DNA of 53,641 bases from positions 1 through 53,641 of the forward strand of contig JAIXOZ010000053.1 of assembly GCA_027486495.1 (NCBI GenBank). Direction: 5' to 3'. The position numbers and the translations under genes were made by a program. Below the pieces are notes generated by a model, which was given only the letters and a program-made list of their open reading frames with translations, had not been told where the DNA came from and ran no database searches. Origin of the DNA: Comamonadaceae bacterium. Its GTDB lineage: Bacteria > Pseudomonadota > Gammaproteobacteria > Burkholderiales > Burkholderiaceae_C. Of the stretch, positions 22,811-31,917 are shown in pieces (position 1 is the first letter of the stretch; every line of letters starts with the position of its first letter).

Positions 22811-24205
22811 ATGATTGCCATGGATTTACCCACAGCGTTCTTCATCGCTGGTTTGCTTTATCTAGCCCTGCCTTTGACCGTTTGGCTGATCTTGCGTGAT
22901 CAAGGGTACGTCAGCAACTCGCTGTGGTGCGTGGGCGGTCTGGCTTTTGGTTGTGCTTTGATTTTGTTCGGCATGCGCAACCAGTGGCAGGACATCCTGA
23001 CCTACGAGTTGGCCAACGGCTTGCTGCTGTTGGCACCTCTGCTCCGGTCGGCAGCGTTGCGACACGAGCTGCATCGCCCCTTCAAGTTGATCTGGATTGG
23101 GCTGGCCACAGTGGGTTTTATCGCTGTTTATGTTTTTTTCCATGCGGTGATGGAAAAAGAGACGCTGCGCTTTAGCTTCGCAGCCTTCATGATAGCGGCT
23201 GCTTTTTTGTGGCTTTCCTCCCTGGCGCGAGACATTGGCCTGCGTGAACGCAGCATCAGCGCCAAATGGATTCATGCCTTTTACTTGGCCTTGTCCGTGG
23301 GTTTGGCTTTGCGCGGCGTTTTTGTCCTGTCAGGTCATGATGAGCCTACAGCCATCGGCCAAGACACCTTGTCCAATGTTTTGATCATTTTGGGCGTGTT
23401 GAGCGCCATTGTGGGCAATGTTGGTTTTTTGGGCATCTTCATCGAACGCATGAACCAACGCGCTCTTGAATCGGCCAAAGAACAAGCTCGCCTGGAAGAG
23501 TCTTCTCGGCTCAGCGATCAAATTGCCCAAATGGACCGACGTCGAAGTGTTGGCGAAATTGCCGCGTCTTTGGCCCACGAATTGAGCCAACCCCTGACCA
23601 ACATTTACCTCATCACCGATCGGATGGACTTGGAGTTGAAGCAGCGTAACGACACCTCACTGGACAAGTATTTCTCAGATCTGAACCGCAACGCCCAAAT
23701 TGCGGGCGACATCCTGGGGCGCATCCGCAATTTCATCCGGTCCAAGAACACCACATTCGAACGCATTGAAATTGCTCAAGCCATCTCGGATGTGAAAGCC
23801 TTGATCCACGACCTGACCTGGAACGAGTCGTTCGACGTCCAGGTGTCACTGCCCACGCAGACCCTGACCGTGCGCGCAGACATCGTGCAGCTGTCACAAA
23901 TATTCTTGAACGTCATTCGCAACGCCATTCAGGCCACGCAGGGTCAAACCAAACGCCAATTGCACATCCGCGTCTGGCGTGAGGGGGACACGGCGTACAT
24001 CAGCTTCACAGACAACGGCCCTGGGCTTGCCCCCGAAGCAAGCCATCAGGCAGGCAACGCGTTTTTCACCACCAAACCTGATGGCTTGGGGGTGGGTTTG
24101 TCCATTTCCAAGTCAATTGCCCTGCTCCATGACGGGAGTTTGAGCATTGGCAACAGCCCAGGCGGCGGCGCGGTCGTGCAATTGCAACTGCCCGCCTTGG
24201 ATTGA
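22811..24205 (+). CDS. Orphan sensor histidine kinase with seven membrane segments
   Basis: The 464-residue protein starts with about seven hydrophobic segments (roughly 8-27, 36-55, 66-80, 92-112, 120-140, 152-172, 188-208) and continues with a coiled-coil linker and a kinase core: H-box [13 protein letters not shown] with His256, N-box [10 protein letters not shown]1 DNGPGLAP and G2 GLGVGLSIS. No response regulator lies next to it. The membrane part has almost no periplasmic loops, so it may sense a membrane or internal signal. Signal and partner are unknown. ATG 22820 is an alternative start. It follows moaC by 36 bp. Confidence 0.85.
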   Translation: MIAMDLPTAFFIAGLLYLALPLTVWLILRDQGYVSNSLWCVGGLAFGCALILFGMRNQWQDILTYELANGLLLLAPLLRSAALRHELHRPFKLIWIGLATVGFIAVYVFFHAVMEKETLRFSFAAFMIAAAFLWLSSLARDIGLRERSISAKWIHAFYLALSVGLALRGVFVLSGHDEPTAIGQDTLSNVLIILGVLSAIVGNVGFLGIFIERMNQRALESAKEQARLEESSRLSDQIAQMDRRRSVGEIAASLAHELSQPLTNIYLITDRMDLELKQRNDTSLDKYFSDLNRNAQIAGDILGRIRNFIRSKNTTFERIEIAQAISDVKALIHDLTWNESFDVQVSLPTQTLTVRADIVQLSQIFLNVIRNAIQATQGQTKRQLHIRVWREGDTAYISFTDNGPGLAPEASHQAGNAFFTTKPDGLGVGLSISKSIALLHDGSLSIGNSPGGGAVVQLQLPALD

Positions 24206-24235
24206 CCGCCAGTCTTTGGCCGACGCGCCAGCGGC

Positions 24236-24694
24236 TCAATCTTCCTCGTCAACGCCCTGCACCACCTGCCGCACGACCTCGGCACTGAAGCCGCGTGTGA
24301 GCAAAAAGCGCATGTGTTTGGCGCGGGTTTGCGGGTCCGGTGACGGGCTTCCAAATTTCTTGCGCCAGACTTCTTGGGCACGGCTCAGTTCGGTGTCTTT
24401 GAGGACCGCAAGTGCCTGTGCCACGGCCTCGCCGGTCAATCCTTTGGCTGCCAATTCCTGCTTGACACGGGTCGCACCCAATTTGCCTGCGCGCCGGTGG
24501 ACCACCGATTCGATGGTGCGGCCGTCGTTGATGAAGTCTCGCGCTTGCAACTCGTCAAGCGCTTTGGCCAGCTCGCCGGGAACTTCTTCATGGGGAGCCA
24601 GCTTGCGCTCGAGCTCAACGCGAGAGTGCTCACGCTGGCTCAAAAGCCGCAGGGCGCGGCCTTTGAGTGAGGGTTGAAAACCGGGCTTGTTCAA
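24236..24694 (-). CDS. recX: Regulatory protein RecX
   Basis: The 152-residue helical protein modulates RecA filament growth. It shows the three tandem helical repeats of the family: LKGRALRLLSQREHSRVELE, ELQARDFINDGRTIESVVHR, and ELAAKGLTGEAVAQALAVLK, ending in KHMRFLLTRGFSAEVVRQVV. No ATG fits; the TTG at 24694 has GGGAGG nine bases upstream and gives the right length. recA ends 37 bp upstream on the same strand, so the two genes form the usual recA-recX unit under the LexA-like site. Confidence 0.9.
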   Translation of the reverse strand: MNKPGFQPSLKGRALRLLSQREHSRVELERKLAPHEEVPGELAKALDELQARDFINDGRTIESVVHRRAGKLGATRVKQELAAKGLTGEAVAQALAVLKDTELSRAQEVWRKKFGSPSPDPQTRAKHMRFLLTRGFSAEVVRQVVQGVDEED

Positions 24695-24731
24695 GCTGTG
24701 TTTCCTCCCGGGGTCCTTTTCCTGTGCCCTT

Positions 24732-25769
24732 TTATTCGCCTTTGGGCACGGCAATGGCCGACTCGAGCAAGCGGATGCCCAGCGATTCGCGCACTTTGTT
24801 CTCGATCTCGCGGGCCAGGGCCGGGTTCTCGCGCAAGAACTCACGGGCGTTGTCGCGGCCTTGGCCGATTTTTTCGCCCTGGTAGGCGTACCAGGCACCC
24901 GACTTGTCCACGATTTTGGCGGTGACGCCCATGTCAATCACCTCGCCTTCGCGGCTGATGCCCTCGCCAAACAGGATGTCGAACTCGGCGGTCTTGAAGG
25001 GGGGCGCGACTTTGTTCTTGACCACTTTGACCTTGGTCTCGTTGCCGATCGCGTCGTCACCCTTTTTGATGGTGCCGGTGCGGCGGATGTCCAGACGCAC
25101 CGAGGCGTAGAACTTGAGCGCATTGCCGCCGGTGGTGGTTTCGGGGCTGCCGAACATGACGCCGATCTTCATGCGGATCTGGTTGATGAAGATGACGGTG
25201 CAGTTGGTTTTCTTGATGGTGGCAGTCAGTTTGCGCAGAGCCTGGCTCATCAAACGGGCTTGCAAGCCAGGCAGGCTGTCGCCCATGTCGCCTTCGATTT
25301 CGGCCTTGGGCGTCAACGCCGCCACCGAGTCGATGACAACCAAGTCCACCGCGCCGGAGCGCACCAGGCTGTCCACGATTTCCAGGGCCTGCTCGCCGGT
25401 GTCGGGCTGGCTGACCAGCAACTCTTGCAGGTTAACGCCCAGGTTTTGGGCGTATTGCACGTCCAGCGCGTGTTCGGCGTCGACAAAGGCGCAGGTGCCG
25501 CCCAGGCGCTGCATTTCGGAGATGACTTGCAGGGTCAGGGTGGTTTTGCCGGAAGACTCAGGGCCGTAGATCTCGATCACGCGGCCCCGTGGCAGGCCAC
25601 CCACACCCAGCGCGATGTCCAGGCCCAACGAGCCGGTGGACACGACCTGGATGTCGGCGATGACTTCGCCCTCACCCAAGCGCATGATGGTGCCTTTGCC
25701 GAATTGCTTTTCAATCTGGGCCAGCGCGGCTTGCAGGGCTTTGGACTTTTCGCTGTTGTCGTCGCTCAT
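24732..25769 (-). CDS. recA: Recombinase RecA
   Basis: The 345-residue protein polymerises on single-stranded DNA, drives strand exchange and triggers LexA self-cleavage. Walker [10 protein letters not shown] (69-77), the DAEHALD and [11 protein letters not shown] segments, and the L2 loop region [13 protein letters not shown] are all conserved. The ATG at 25769 has AAGGAGA upstream; the in-frame ATG at 25790 is before that site. A LexA-like 20-bp box is 59-78 bp upstream. Followed by recX. Confidence 0.97.
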   Translation of the reverse strand: MSDDNSEKSKALQAALAQIEKQFGKGTIMRLGEGEVIADIQVVSTGSLGLDIALGVGGLPRGRVIEIYGPESSGKTTLTLQVISEMQRLGGTCAFVDAEHALDVQYAQNLGVNLQELLVSQPDTGEQALEIVDSLVRSGAVDLVVIDSVAALTPKAEIEGDMGDSLPGLQARLMSQALRKLTATIKKTNCTVIFINQIRMKIGVMFGSPETTTGGNALKFYASVRLDIRRTGTIKKGDDAIGNETKVKVVKNKVAPPFKTAEFDILFGEGISREGEVIDMGVTAKIVDKSGAWYAYQGEKIGQGRDNAREFLRENPALAREIENKVRESLGIRLLESAIAVPKGE

Positions 25770-25827
25770 GGAAATCTCCTTGAATATCAATGGGTTGGAG
25801 CACCGGGCTCAGCACCGATGTGCTGTT

Positions 25828-25847
25828 TACTGGATGCGTGAACAGTA
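25828..25847 (-). promoter_or_regulatory. LexA-like box in the recA promoter
   Basis: On the minus strand the site reads TACTGT, eight bases, CCAGTA. It has the TACTGT-N8-ACAGTA layout of the E. coli recA SOS box with one change (C for A) in the right arm. It lies 59-78 bp before the recA start. The gene is divergent from a MarR regulator whose start is 36 bp beyond, so LexA could affect both. Confidence 0.65.
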
Positions 25848-25883
25848 CTGTAAACGAACTGTACAAAGCTTTAAAGGTTATTT

Positions 25884-26414
25884 ATGGTCAGTTTGCCTTA
25901 TCATTTCCAAATGCCTGAAAACACCGCGCCATACCGTTTAAGCCCAACCTTTGTGCAGGATGACCGCTGGCGCGAAACGCACCTGGGCCGCTTGCTGGGT
26001 CACGCCATGCGCCGCTTTGACGAACGTGTGCTGCACCTGATGGCGGGCAACGAGGGCGTGCCTTTGGCGCTGGCCAACCTGGCCGCGCGGGACCAAATCA
26101 GCGCTGCACATGTCCACATCACACGCCATCTGGCATTGGAAGGCTCGCGCCTGACCGATCTGGCGCGGGCTGCGGGCATGAGCAAGCAGGCCATGGGCGA
26201 TCTGGTCGATCAATGTGCCGCTTGGGGTCTGGTGCGACGCGAAGCCGACCCGCAAGACGCGCGCGCCCGCCGCGTGGTGTTCACGCCCGTGGGTCTGGCC
26301 TGGTTGCAAGCCTTCAAAGACGCCGTGGCGCAGGCCGAGACCGAGTTCCGCGAGGCGGTGGGCAAGGACGTGGCCACCGTGGTAGCGCTGGGGCTGGAGG
26401 CCTATGCCCATTGA
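25884..26414 (+). CDS. MarR family transcriptional regulator
   Basis: The 176-residue protein has a MarR-type winged helix: ISAAHVHITRHLALEGSRLT, LARAAGMSKQAMGDLVDQCA (recognition helix), LVRREADPQDARARRVVFTP (wing). It probably binds DNA as a dimer and responds to a small molecule. The ATG at 25884 has AAAGG six bases before it; ATG 25911 is an alternative. It is divergent from recA; no obvious target gene sits beside it. A CAGCACC/GGTGCTG inverted repeat (26445-26467) follows the gene. Confidence 0.85.
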   Translation: MVSLPYHFQMPENTAPYRLSPTFVQDDRWRETHLGRLLGHAMRRFDERVLHLMAGNEGVPLALANLAARDQISAAHVHITRHLALEGSRLTDLARAAGMSKQAMGDLVDQCAAWGLVRREADPQDARARRVVFTPVGLAWLQAFKDAVAQAETEFREAVGKDVATVVALGLEAYAH

Positions 26415-26444
26415 GCCGTCCCAGGGCGCACGTCAGCACACATT

Positions 26445-26467
26445 CAGCACCATGCGCTAAGGTGCTG
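26445..26467. promoter_or_regulatory. 7-bp-arm inverted repeat between marR and the two-component genes
   Basis: CAGCACC (26445-26451) and GGTGCTG (26461-26467) are exact reverse complements with a 9-nt spacer. No T run follows, so it is a weak terminator candidate for the MarR gene or an operator in the promoter of the response regulator gene, which starts 70 bp further on. Confidence 0.35.
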
Positions 26468-26537
26468 ACACTAAAATCACAAAGCACGTACGCCTGAGCA
26501 CAACGGGTGCCTCACGTCACAACAACAGGAGACAAGC

Positions 26538-27212
26538 ATGCGCATTCTGATTGCCGAAGACGACCAGGTCCTTGCCGATGGTTTGTTGCGCACCTTGCGC
26601 AGCGCGGGGGCCGCTGTGGACCATGTGGCCAGCGGCAGTGAGGCCGATGCGGCCTTGATGACCAACCACGAATTCGATTTGCTGATCCTGGATTTGGGTC
26701 TGCCCAAAATGCATGGCCTCGAGGTGCTCAAGCGACTGCGATCCCGAGGCTCCACACTGCCGGTGCTCATTTTGACGGCAGCTGACAGCGTGGAAGAGCG
26801 CGTGAAAGGGCTGGATTACGGCGCAGACGACTACATGGCCAAGCCCTTCAGCCTGCAAGAGCTGGAAGCCCGCGTGCGAGCCCTCACCCGACGGGGCATG
26901 GGGGGGGCGACTTCGCAGATCAAACACGGACCGCTGATCTATGACCAGTCCGGTCGAGTCGCCACCATTGATGGCAAGATGGTGGAGTTGTCGGCCCGCG
27001 AATTGGGTTTGCTCGAGGTGCTGCTACAGCGCGCGGGGCGACTCGTTAGCAAGGACCAGTTGGTCGAGCGCTTGTGTGAATGGGGCGAGGAAGTCAGCAA
27101 CAACGCGATCGAGGTCTACATCCACCGTTTACGTAAAAAGATCGAAAAAGGCCCGATTCGCATCGCCACCGTTCGTGGTTTGGGGTACTGCCTCGAAAAA
27201 ATTCCGGGTTAA
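26538..27212 (+). CDS. OmpR-family response regulator (TctD/QseB-like)
   Basis: The 224-residue protein has a receiver domain with acidic pocket EDD (7-9), phospho-acceptor Asp52 (ILDLGLP), switch Thr (LTAAD) and Lys in AKPF, then an OmpR-type winged helix from about 130 with RELGLLEVLLQRAGRLVSKD and the YIHRLRKKIE recognition helix and VRGLGYCL wing. The sensor kinase gene follows after 36 bp, so the pair forms a two-component system. ACAGGAGACAAGC upstream gives a good ribosome-binding site. Targets are unknown; by similarity the closest characterised systems respond to tricarboxylates. Confidence 0.9.
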   Translation: MRILIAEDDQVLADGLLRTLRSAGAAVDHVASGSEADAALMTNHEFDLLILDLGLPKMHGLEVLKRLRSRGSTLPVLILTAADSVEERVKGLDYGADDYMAKPFSLQELEARVRALTRRGMGGATSQIKHGPLIYDQSGRVATIDGKMVELSARELGLLEVLLQRAGRLVSKDQLVERLCEWGEEVSNNAIEVYIHRLRKKIEKGPIRIATVRGLGYCLEKIPG

Positions 27213-27248
27213 GGCGAAGCGTAGCGCATGCGACCGCCCCTTTAAACC

Positions 27249-28709
27249 ATGAAATCCAAGGGCTGGAACATGCTGGTCTTCAAACGCGAGCAGCGCTCGC
27301 TGTTTGGCGAAATTCTGGACTGGATGCTCACGCCACTGCTTTTGCTGTGGCCCATCAGTCTGGCGCTGACCTGGCTGGTGGCGCAAGGTCTGGCCAACAA
27401 GCCTTTTGACCGGGCTTTGGTCTTCAACGTGCATGCGCTGGCCCAGCAAGTCAAGCTGGGGCCCGACAAACGTGTGGAGTTCAGCCTACCGCAACCGGCC
27501 AGCGAACTGCTGCGCGCCGACGAAACCGATCTGGTGTACTACCAGGTAACCGGCAGCATGGGCGAACACCTCAGCGGTGACCGCGAGCTGCCCCTGCCCA
27601 AACCCAATGAACCCAAGGGCAGCAGCTACGAGGTGCACATCCGCGATGACGAAATGCGCGGCCTGGAAGTGCGGGTGGCCTACACCTGGATACGCTTGGA
27701 TATCGAAGGCAAGCGTCCGGCCCTTGTGCAGGTGGCCGAGACACGAGAAAAGCGCTCGGTCTTGGCGGCAGAAATCATCAAGGGCGTGATGCTTCCCCAG
27801 TTTGCCTTGTTGCCATTGGCAGTGCTGTTGGTGTGGCTGGCGCTGGTGCGCGGCATCAAACCACTGTCTCAACTGGAAGAACGCATCCGCGAACGCAAAC
27901 CCGATGACCTGAGCCCTTTGGACGACAAGGCTGTGCCCATGGAGGTGGCGCCTTTGGTGTTGTCGGTGAACGACTTGCTGGAGCGTTTGAAGGATTCCAT
28001 CGTCACGCAAAAACGCTTTTTGGCCGATGCCGCGCACCAGCTCAAAACCCCTTTGGCGGGCTTGCGCATGCAGGCCGATTTGGCGCAGCGTTCAGGCTCC
28101 AGCGAAGATGATCTGAAAAAGTCCTTGCAACAAATTGGCCGTGCCAGTGTGCAGGCCACCCACACCGTCAACCAACTGCTGTCACTGGCGCGTGCCGAGG
28201 GCGGTGGCGCCAACTTGCCTCTGCAATTGTGTGACATGGTGAGTTTGGCCCGTGATGTTTTACAAGACTGCCTTCCCCTCGCCATGGACAAGGGCCTGGA
28301 CCTGGGCTTTGAGGGCGTGTCCGCAGGAACACCAGGCGGACAGCTGCAAGGCAACGCCACTTTACTCAAAGAGATGCTGCGCAACTTGGTAGAAAACGCC
28401 GTTCATTACACGCCCAACACCCCGGAGCGCCAGGGCGTGATCACGTTGCGTGTGTTGGTCGACCCGTACAGCAAAGTGCTGGTGATTCAGGTGGAAGACA
28501 ACGGCTTGGGCATTCCCTTGGCGGAGCGCGATCTGGTGTTTCAGCCTTTTTACCGGGTGCTGGGCACCAATGTAGACGGTTCAGGACTGGGTTTGCCCAT
28601 CGTCAAGGAAATCGCCCAGCAGCACAACGCCACCATCAGCGTGGACGTGGCCCATCCGAGCCAAACCCCGTCTGGCACTTGCTTTACTTTGCGGTTTGGA
28701 GCAGCTTGA
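27249..28709 (+). CDS. Sensor histidine kinase of the TctE type
   Basis: The 486-residue membrane kinase has two membrane segments (about 26-46 and 181-203) enclosing a periplasmic sensor of the 2CSK_N/TctE type, a HAMP-like linker, and a kinase core: H-box LADAAHQLKTPLAGLR with His263, N-box NLVENAVHYTP, G1 DNGLGIP, G2 GSGLGLPIV. It should phosphorylate the regulator encoded 36 bp upstream. TctE homologues sense citrate or similar acids, but no tctABC transporter is adjacent; a Bug-type binding protein lies 20 kb away. Signal therefore inferred only by family. Confidence 0.88.
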   Translation: MKSKGWNMLVFKREQRSLFGEILDWMLTPLLLLWPISLALTWLVAQGLANKPFDRALVFNVHALAQQVKLGPDKRVEFSLPQPASELLRADETDLVYYQVTGSMGEHLSGDRELPLPKPNEPKGSSYEVHIRDDEMRGLEVRVAYTWIRLDIEGKRPALVQVAETREKRSVLAAEIIKGVMLPQFALLPLAVLLVWLALVRGIKPLSQLEERIRERKPDDLSPLDDKAVPMEVAPLVLSVNDLLERLKDSIVTQKRFLADAAHQLKTPLAGLRMQADLAQRSGSSEDDLKKSLQQIGRASVQATHTVNQLLSLARAEGGGANLPLQLCDMVSLARDVLQDCLPLAMDKGLDLGFEGVSAGTPGGQLQGNATLLKEMLRNLVENAVHYTPNTPERQGVITLRVLVDPYSKVLVIQVEDNGLGIPLAERDLVFQPFYRVLGTNVDGSGLGLPIVKEIAQQHNATISVDVAHPSQTPSGTCFTLRFGAA

Positions 28710-28712
28710 GCC

Positions 28713-28740
28713 ATCTGTGCTGATGGATTGCTGCACAGAT
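28713..28740. terminator. 8-bp-arm hairpin between convergent genes
   Basis: ATCTGTGC (28713-28720) and GCACAGAT (28733-28740) are exact reverse complements with a 12-nt loop, located between the convergent TctE-type kinase and MFS genes. No T run is present, so it is a possible but unproven bidirectional terminator. Confidence 0.4.
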
Positions 28741-28760
28741 AAGGGCAGTTGATTTGCGCA

Positions 28761-29969
28761 CTATCTCCAACGTTTGCGGTGCAAGCCCAACTGAGCGATC
28801 ACCCCGAAGAGCGCAAAACCCAGCATCATCCAGCCCAAGTTGACCGCACCTTCGTGCGGCACCAAGCCCACCAGATAGCCGCCTGTGGCTCCGGTGAGCT
28901 GCTGCATCAGGCCCGCCACCGCAGCGGCTGAGCCTGCCAGCGCGGGCACCACGCCCACTGTGCCCGCCAGCGCAGGCGGGTTCAGCAGACCATGACCCAA
29001 ACCCAAAAGCAGCAAAGGCAGGGCTACGGCCATCGCCGTCTGCACGCCACCCAAGCCCAGCGCCAGCATCACCACCAAGCCGCCCATCGTCAGCGCCTGA
29101 CCCCAGGCCATGACGCGAGATTCGCCCGCTTGTGCGATAAGGCGCGAAGTCATGAAGTTGCCCACAATGTAGGACACGGGTACGGCCATGATGAACCAAC
29201 CAATGCCGTCGGGGCCGATGCCGTAACCCTTGAGCACGATGGGCGCGCCAGCGAGAAAGGCGTAAAACGTGGCGGTGGTTGCTGCGAGGATGGCGACGTA
29301 GAGCAAAAAGCGCGGCTCGCGCAGCAAGCGGGCATAAGCACTGAGCATGGCGCGCAGCCAGTGGCCCGGGGCCGGTGAAGGTTTGGCCACACGCGGCAAG
29401 CCCCACCCGGCGGCCAACAGCAGCACCGCCGCCAGAACGGCCAGCAGCACAAAGTTGGTTTGCCAACCATAGCGGACATGGATCTGTCCGCCGATCAGGG
29501 TGGCCAACGGCGGGCACATGCCCAGCGCCATGCCAATGTAGGCCATGACCCGCGTGCGCTGCGGACCGGTGAACAGGTCTTGCACCATGGAGCGGCTGAC
29601 CACCATGCTGGCGGCGCTGCCCGCGCCTTGCAGCACACGGGCGGCGGTGAGTGTGGCGATGTCGGTGGCCAGCGCGGCCATGACCGAGGCCAGCCCCGCG
29701 ACCAGCAGACCCAGCATCAAGATGGGTTTGCGCCCGTGCCTATCGGACAGCGGGCCGTACACCAGCTGCAAGGCCCCGTAGGCCACCACGTAGCCACTGA
29801 AGGTCAGCTGCACATCGGCTTGGCGGGTGCTAAAAATCGCGCCCCACTCCTGCATGGAAGGCAGGCACAGCGTCATGGCCAGCAGGCCAAAGGCGATTTG
29901 TGCCAACAGGTTGGCAATCAGCCAAGGGCCGTGGGCATTGGTCCCCGACGTGGCCGATGCGGCGGGCAT
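28761..29969 (-). CDS. Bcr/CflA-type multidrug efflux MFS transporter
   Basis: The 402-residue protein has 12 hydrophobic segments and the MFS motif A GPLSDRHGRKPIL (about 72-84) in the loop after segment 2, plus RVLQGAGSAASMVV (motif B) in segment 4. This pattern fits the drug:proton antiporter DHA1 group, Bcr/CflA subgroup. Substrate unknown. The ATG at 29969 starts one base past the metW stop (29971), so it follows metW in the same direction and may be co-transcribed with metXW. Confidence 0.85.
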   Translation of the reverse strand: MPAASATSGTNAHGPWLIANLLAQIAFGLLAMTLCLPSMQEWGAIFSTRQADVQLTFSGYVVAYGALQLVYGPLSDRHGRKPILMLGLLVAGLASVMAALATDIATLTAARVLQGAGSAASMVVSRSMVQDLFTGPQRTRVMAYIGMALGMCPPLATLIGGQIHVRYGWQTNFVLLAVLAAVLLLAAGWGLPRVAKPSPAPGHWLRAMLSAYARLLREPRFLLYVAILAATTATFYAFLAGAPIVLKGYGIGPDGIGWFIMAVPVSYIVGNFMTSRLIAQAGESRVMAWGQALTMGGLVVMLALGLGGVQTAMAVALPLLLLGLGHGLLNPPALAGTVGVVPALAGSAAAVAGLMQQLTGATGGYLVGLVPHEGAVNLGWMMLGFALFGVIAQLGLHRKRWR

Positions 29970-29970
29970 A

Positions 29971-30555
29971 TCAGCTGCGCTGCAATTTGTAAACCGCCGT
30001 GCCCGCCATCAAGTTGGGCAGGATGCGCACTTCCTGGCCCTGCTGAAGGCCAAAGGCGTCGAGGATGTGCAACTGGTTCTTGCGCGCCAGGGCACCAAAG
30101 TCGGCGTAAGTGCCCACGCGGATGTTGGGCGTGTCGTACCACTGGTAGGGCAGACGCTTGGTCACCGGCATGCGGCCACGCAACACGCTCAAGCGGTTAA
30201 ACCAGTGCGCAAAATTGGGGAAGGCCACAATGCCCACGCGGCCCACGCGCACCGTCTCGCGCAGCATGGTCTCGGCGTTGCGCAGGTGCTGCAGCGTGTC
30301 GATTTGCAAGACCACATCAAAGGATTGGTCTGCAAAGAGGCTCAGGCCTTCGTCCAGGTTCAGCTGAATCACGTTCACACCGCGCTTGACGCAGGCGTGC
30401 ACATTGGCGTCGTCCAACTCCACGCCGTAACCGGTGCAGCCCTTGTGTTGCTGCAGATAGGCCAGCAAAGCCCCATCGCCACAACCCAAGTCCAACACCC
30501 GTGCACCTTGGGGTACTTGGCGGGCTATGGCTTGCATGATCAAGGGGTCGCTCAT
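29971..30555 (-). CDS. metW: Methionine biosynthesis protein MetW
   Basis: The 194-residue protein has a class I methyltransferase fold with the SAM-binding motif [11 protein letters not shown] (21-31) and the MetW signature [13 protein letters not shown]. In proteobacteria it works with MetX, and the MetX-MetW pair is needed for homoserine succinylation activity in some Burkholderiales relatives. The ATG at 30555 overlaps the metX stop by 4 nt (ATGA). The downstream MFS gene begins right after its stop. Confidence 0.93.
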   Translation of the reverse strand: MSDPLIMQAIARQVPQGARVLDLGCGDGALLAYLQQHKGCTGYGVELDDANVHACVKRGVNVIQLNLDEGLSLFADQSFDVVLQIDTLQHLRNAETMLRETVRVGRVGIVAFPNFAHWFNRLSVLRGRMPVTKRLPYQWYDTPNIRVGTYADFGALARKNQLHILDAFGLQQGQEVRILPNLMAGTAVYKLQRS

Positions 30556-31706
30556 GCGGCACCTCCTTCGTTCAAAGTCTTCGCCATGTTGTCAAAGTAA
30601 GAGCGCACCACGTTCATGTAGCGCGCATCGTCCAGCAAGAAGGCGTCGTGCCCGTGTGGTGCGTCGATCTCGGCGTAGCTCACGTCGCGGCGGTTGTCGA
30701 GCAGGGCCTTGACCATCTCGCGGCTGCGGGCGGGCGAGAAGCGCCAATCGGTGCTGAAGCTCACCAGCAAAAATTTGCAACTGGCGCTGGCCAAGGCTTT
30801 GGACAGGTCGCCGTCAAAGGCGCGGGCCGGGTCAAAGTAATCGAGCGCCCGGGTGATCAGCAAATAGGTGTTGGCGTCAAAGTATTCGCTGAACTTGTCG
30901 CCCTGGTAGCGCAGGTAGCTCTCAATCTGGAATTCGACTTCTTGCGTGGAGTATTTGTAGCCGGTGGCGTTGTGTGTGACGGCCTCGCGCAACTCGCGGC
31001 CAAACTTTTCGTTCATCACGTCGTCGCTCAAATACGTGATGTGGCCGATCATGCGGGCGATGCGCAGGCCGCGCTTGGGCACCACACCTTGCGCGTAAAA
31101 GTGTCCACCATGGAAATCCGGGTCGGTCACGATGGCGCGGCGGGCCACTTCGTTGAAGGCGATGTTTTCGGCGTTCAGGTTGGGCGCACTGGCCACCACC
31201 ACCGCGTGCTTCACGCGCTCGGGGTATTGCAGCGTCCAAGACAGCGCCTGCATGCCGCCCAAACTCCCACCCATCACGGCGGCCAATTGTTCAATGCCCA
31301 GTGCGTCGAGCAAGCGGGCTTGGGCGTTGACCCAATCTTCCACCGTGACCACCGGAAAGTCCGCGCCATACACGCGGCCGGTGTCGGGGTTCACATGCAT
31401 GGGGCCAGTCGAACCAAAGCACGAGCCCAGGTTGTTCACGCCAATGACAAAAAATCGGTCGGTGTCGAGTGATTTGCCTGGGCCAATCATGTTGTCCCAC
31501 CAGCCCACGTTTTTCGGCTGGTCGGCATAGACCCCCGCCACATGGTGCGATGCGTTGAGCGCGTGGCAAATCAGCACCGCGTTCGATTTGTCAGCGTTGA
31601 GCGTGCCGTAGGTTTCGTAGCTCAGCGAATAGCCACGGATAGAAGCACCACTTTGCAAAGGCAAAGGGACTTCAAACAGCATGCTTTGGGATTGGGCAAT
31701 CAGCAT
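30552..31706 (-). CDS. metX: Homoserine O-acyltransferase MetX
   Basis: The 384-residue alpha/beta-hydrolase transfers an acetyl or succinyl group to L-homoserine, the entry step to methionine. The catalytic serine is in [11 protein letters not shown], and the [12 protein letters not shown] segment near the C-terminus carries the catalytic histidine. [13 protein letters not shown] and [10 protein letters not shown] are family segments. Acyl donor cannot be told by eye. The ATG at 31706 begins [20 protein letters not shown], matching MetX N-termini; the upstream ATG would lie inside the terminator and riboswitch leader. Followed by metW with a 4-nt overlap. Confidence 0.95.
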   Translation of the reverse strand: MLIAQSQSMLFEVPLPLQSGASIRGYSLSYETYGTLNADKSNAVLICHALNASHHVAGVYADQPKNVGWWDNMIGPGKSLDTDRFFVIGVNNLGSCFGSTGPMHVNPDTGRVYGADFPVVTVEDWVNAQARLLDALGIEQLAAVMGGSLGGMQALSWTLQYPERVKHAVVVASAPNLNAENIAFNEVARRAIVTDPDFHGGHFYAQGVVPKRGLRIARMIGHITYLSDDVMNEKFGRELREAVTHNATGYKYSTQEVEFQIESYLRYQGDKFSEYFDANTYLLITRALDYFDPARAFDGDLSKALASASCKFLLVSFSTDWRFSPARSREMVKALLDNRRDVSYAEIDAPHGHDAFLLDDARYMNVVRSYFDNMAKTLNEGGAA

Positions 31707-31725
31707 CGAATGTGTTGTGGTGTGC

Positions 31726-31767
31726 AAAAAAACAAAACCCGGCTTCGCAGTCAGCTGGGCCGGGTTT
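31726..31767 (-). terminator. Intrinsic terminator in the metX leader
   Basis: On the minus strand AAACCCGGC (31767-31759) pairs with GCCGGGTTT (31743-31735), followed by TGTTTTTTT. It lies 20 bp before the metX start and directly after the SAM-II-like element, so it can serve as the expression platform of a transcriptional off-switch. It could also end transcripts from the GDT1 gene upstream. Confidence 0.75.
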
Positions 31768-31785
31768 CTGTGAGATGAAACACAC

Positions 31786-31853
31786 GCCATTTAGCTGAAT
31801 TTCGAAACCATGGTGGTTTCGGCGCCCGCAATCGGGTTCAAATCGGCGCATGG
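31786..31853 (-). ncRNA. SAM-II-like riboswitch upstream of metX
   Basis: On the minus strand the order is GCGCC, GATTTGAACC, CGATTGC, GGGCGC, an extra hairpin (GAAACC with GGTTTC), then CAGCTAAATGG. This follows the SAM-II pseudoknot: stem P1 (GCGCC with GGCGC), the GAUUUAACC-like loop, UUG pairing with CAG and CC pairing with GG, and the conserved GCUAAA at the end. It stands in the leader of metX, the gene class controlled by SAM-II. The added hairpin in the last loop is a variation. Pairings were done by eye. Confidence 0.65.
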
Positions 31854-31917
31854 TGCAAGTATAAGGGCGATGAACCGCAAGGCTGGGCAAGCGCCAGCAT
31901 CCTGGAAAGAGGACCGC

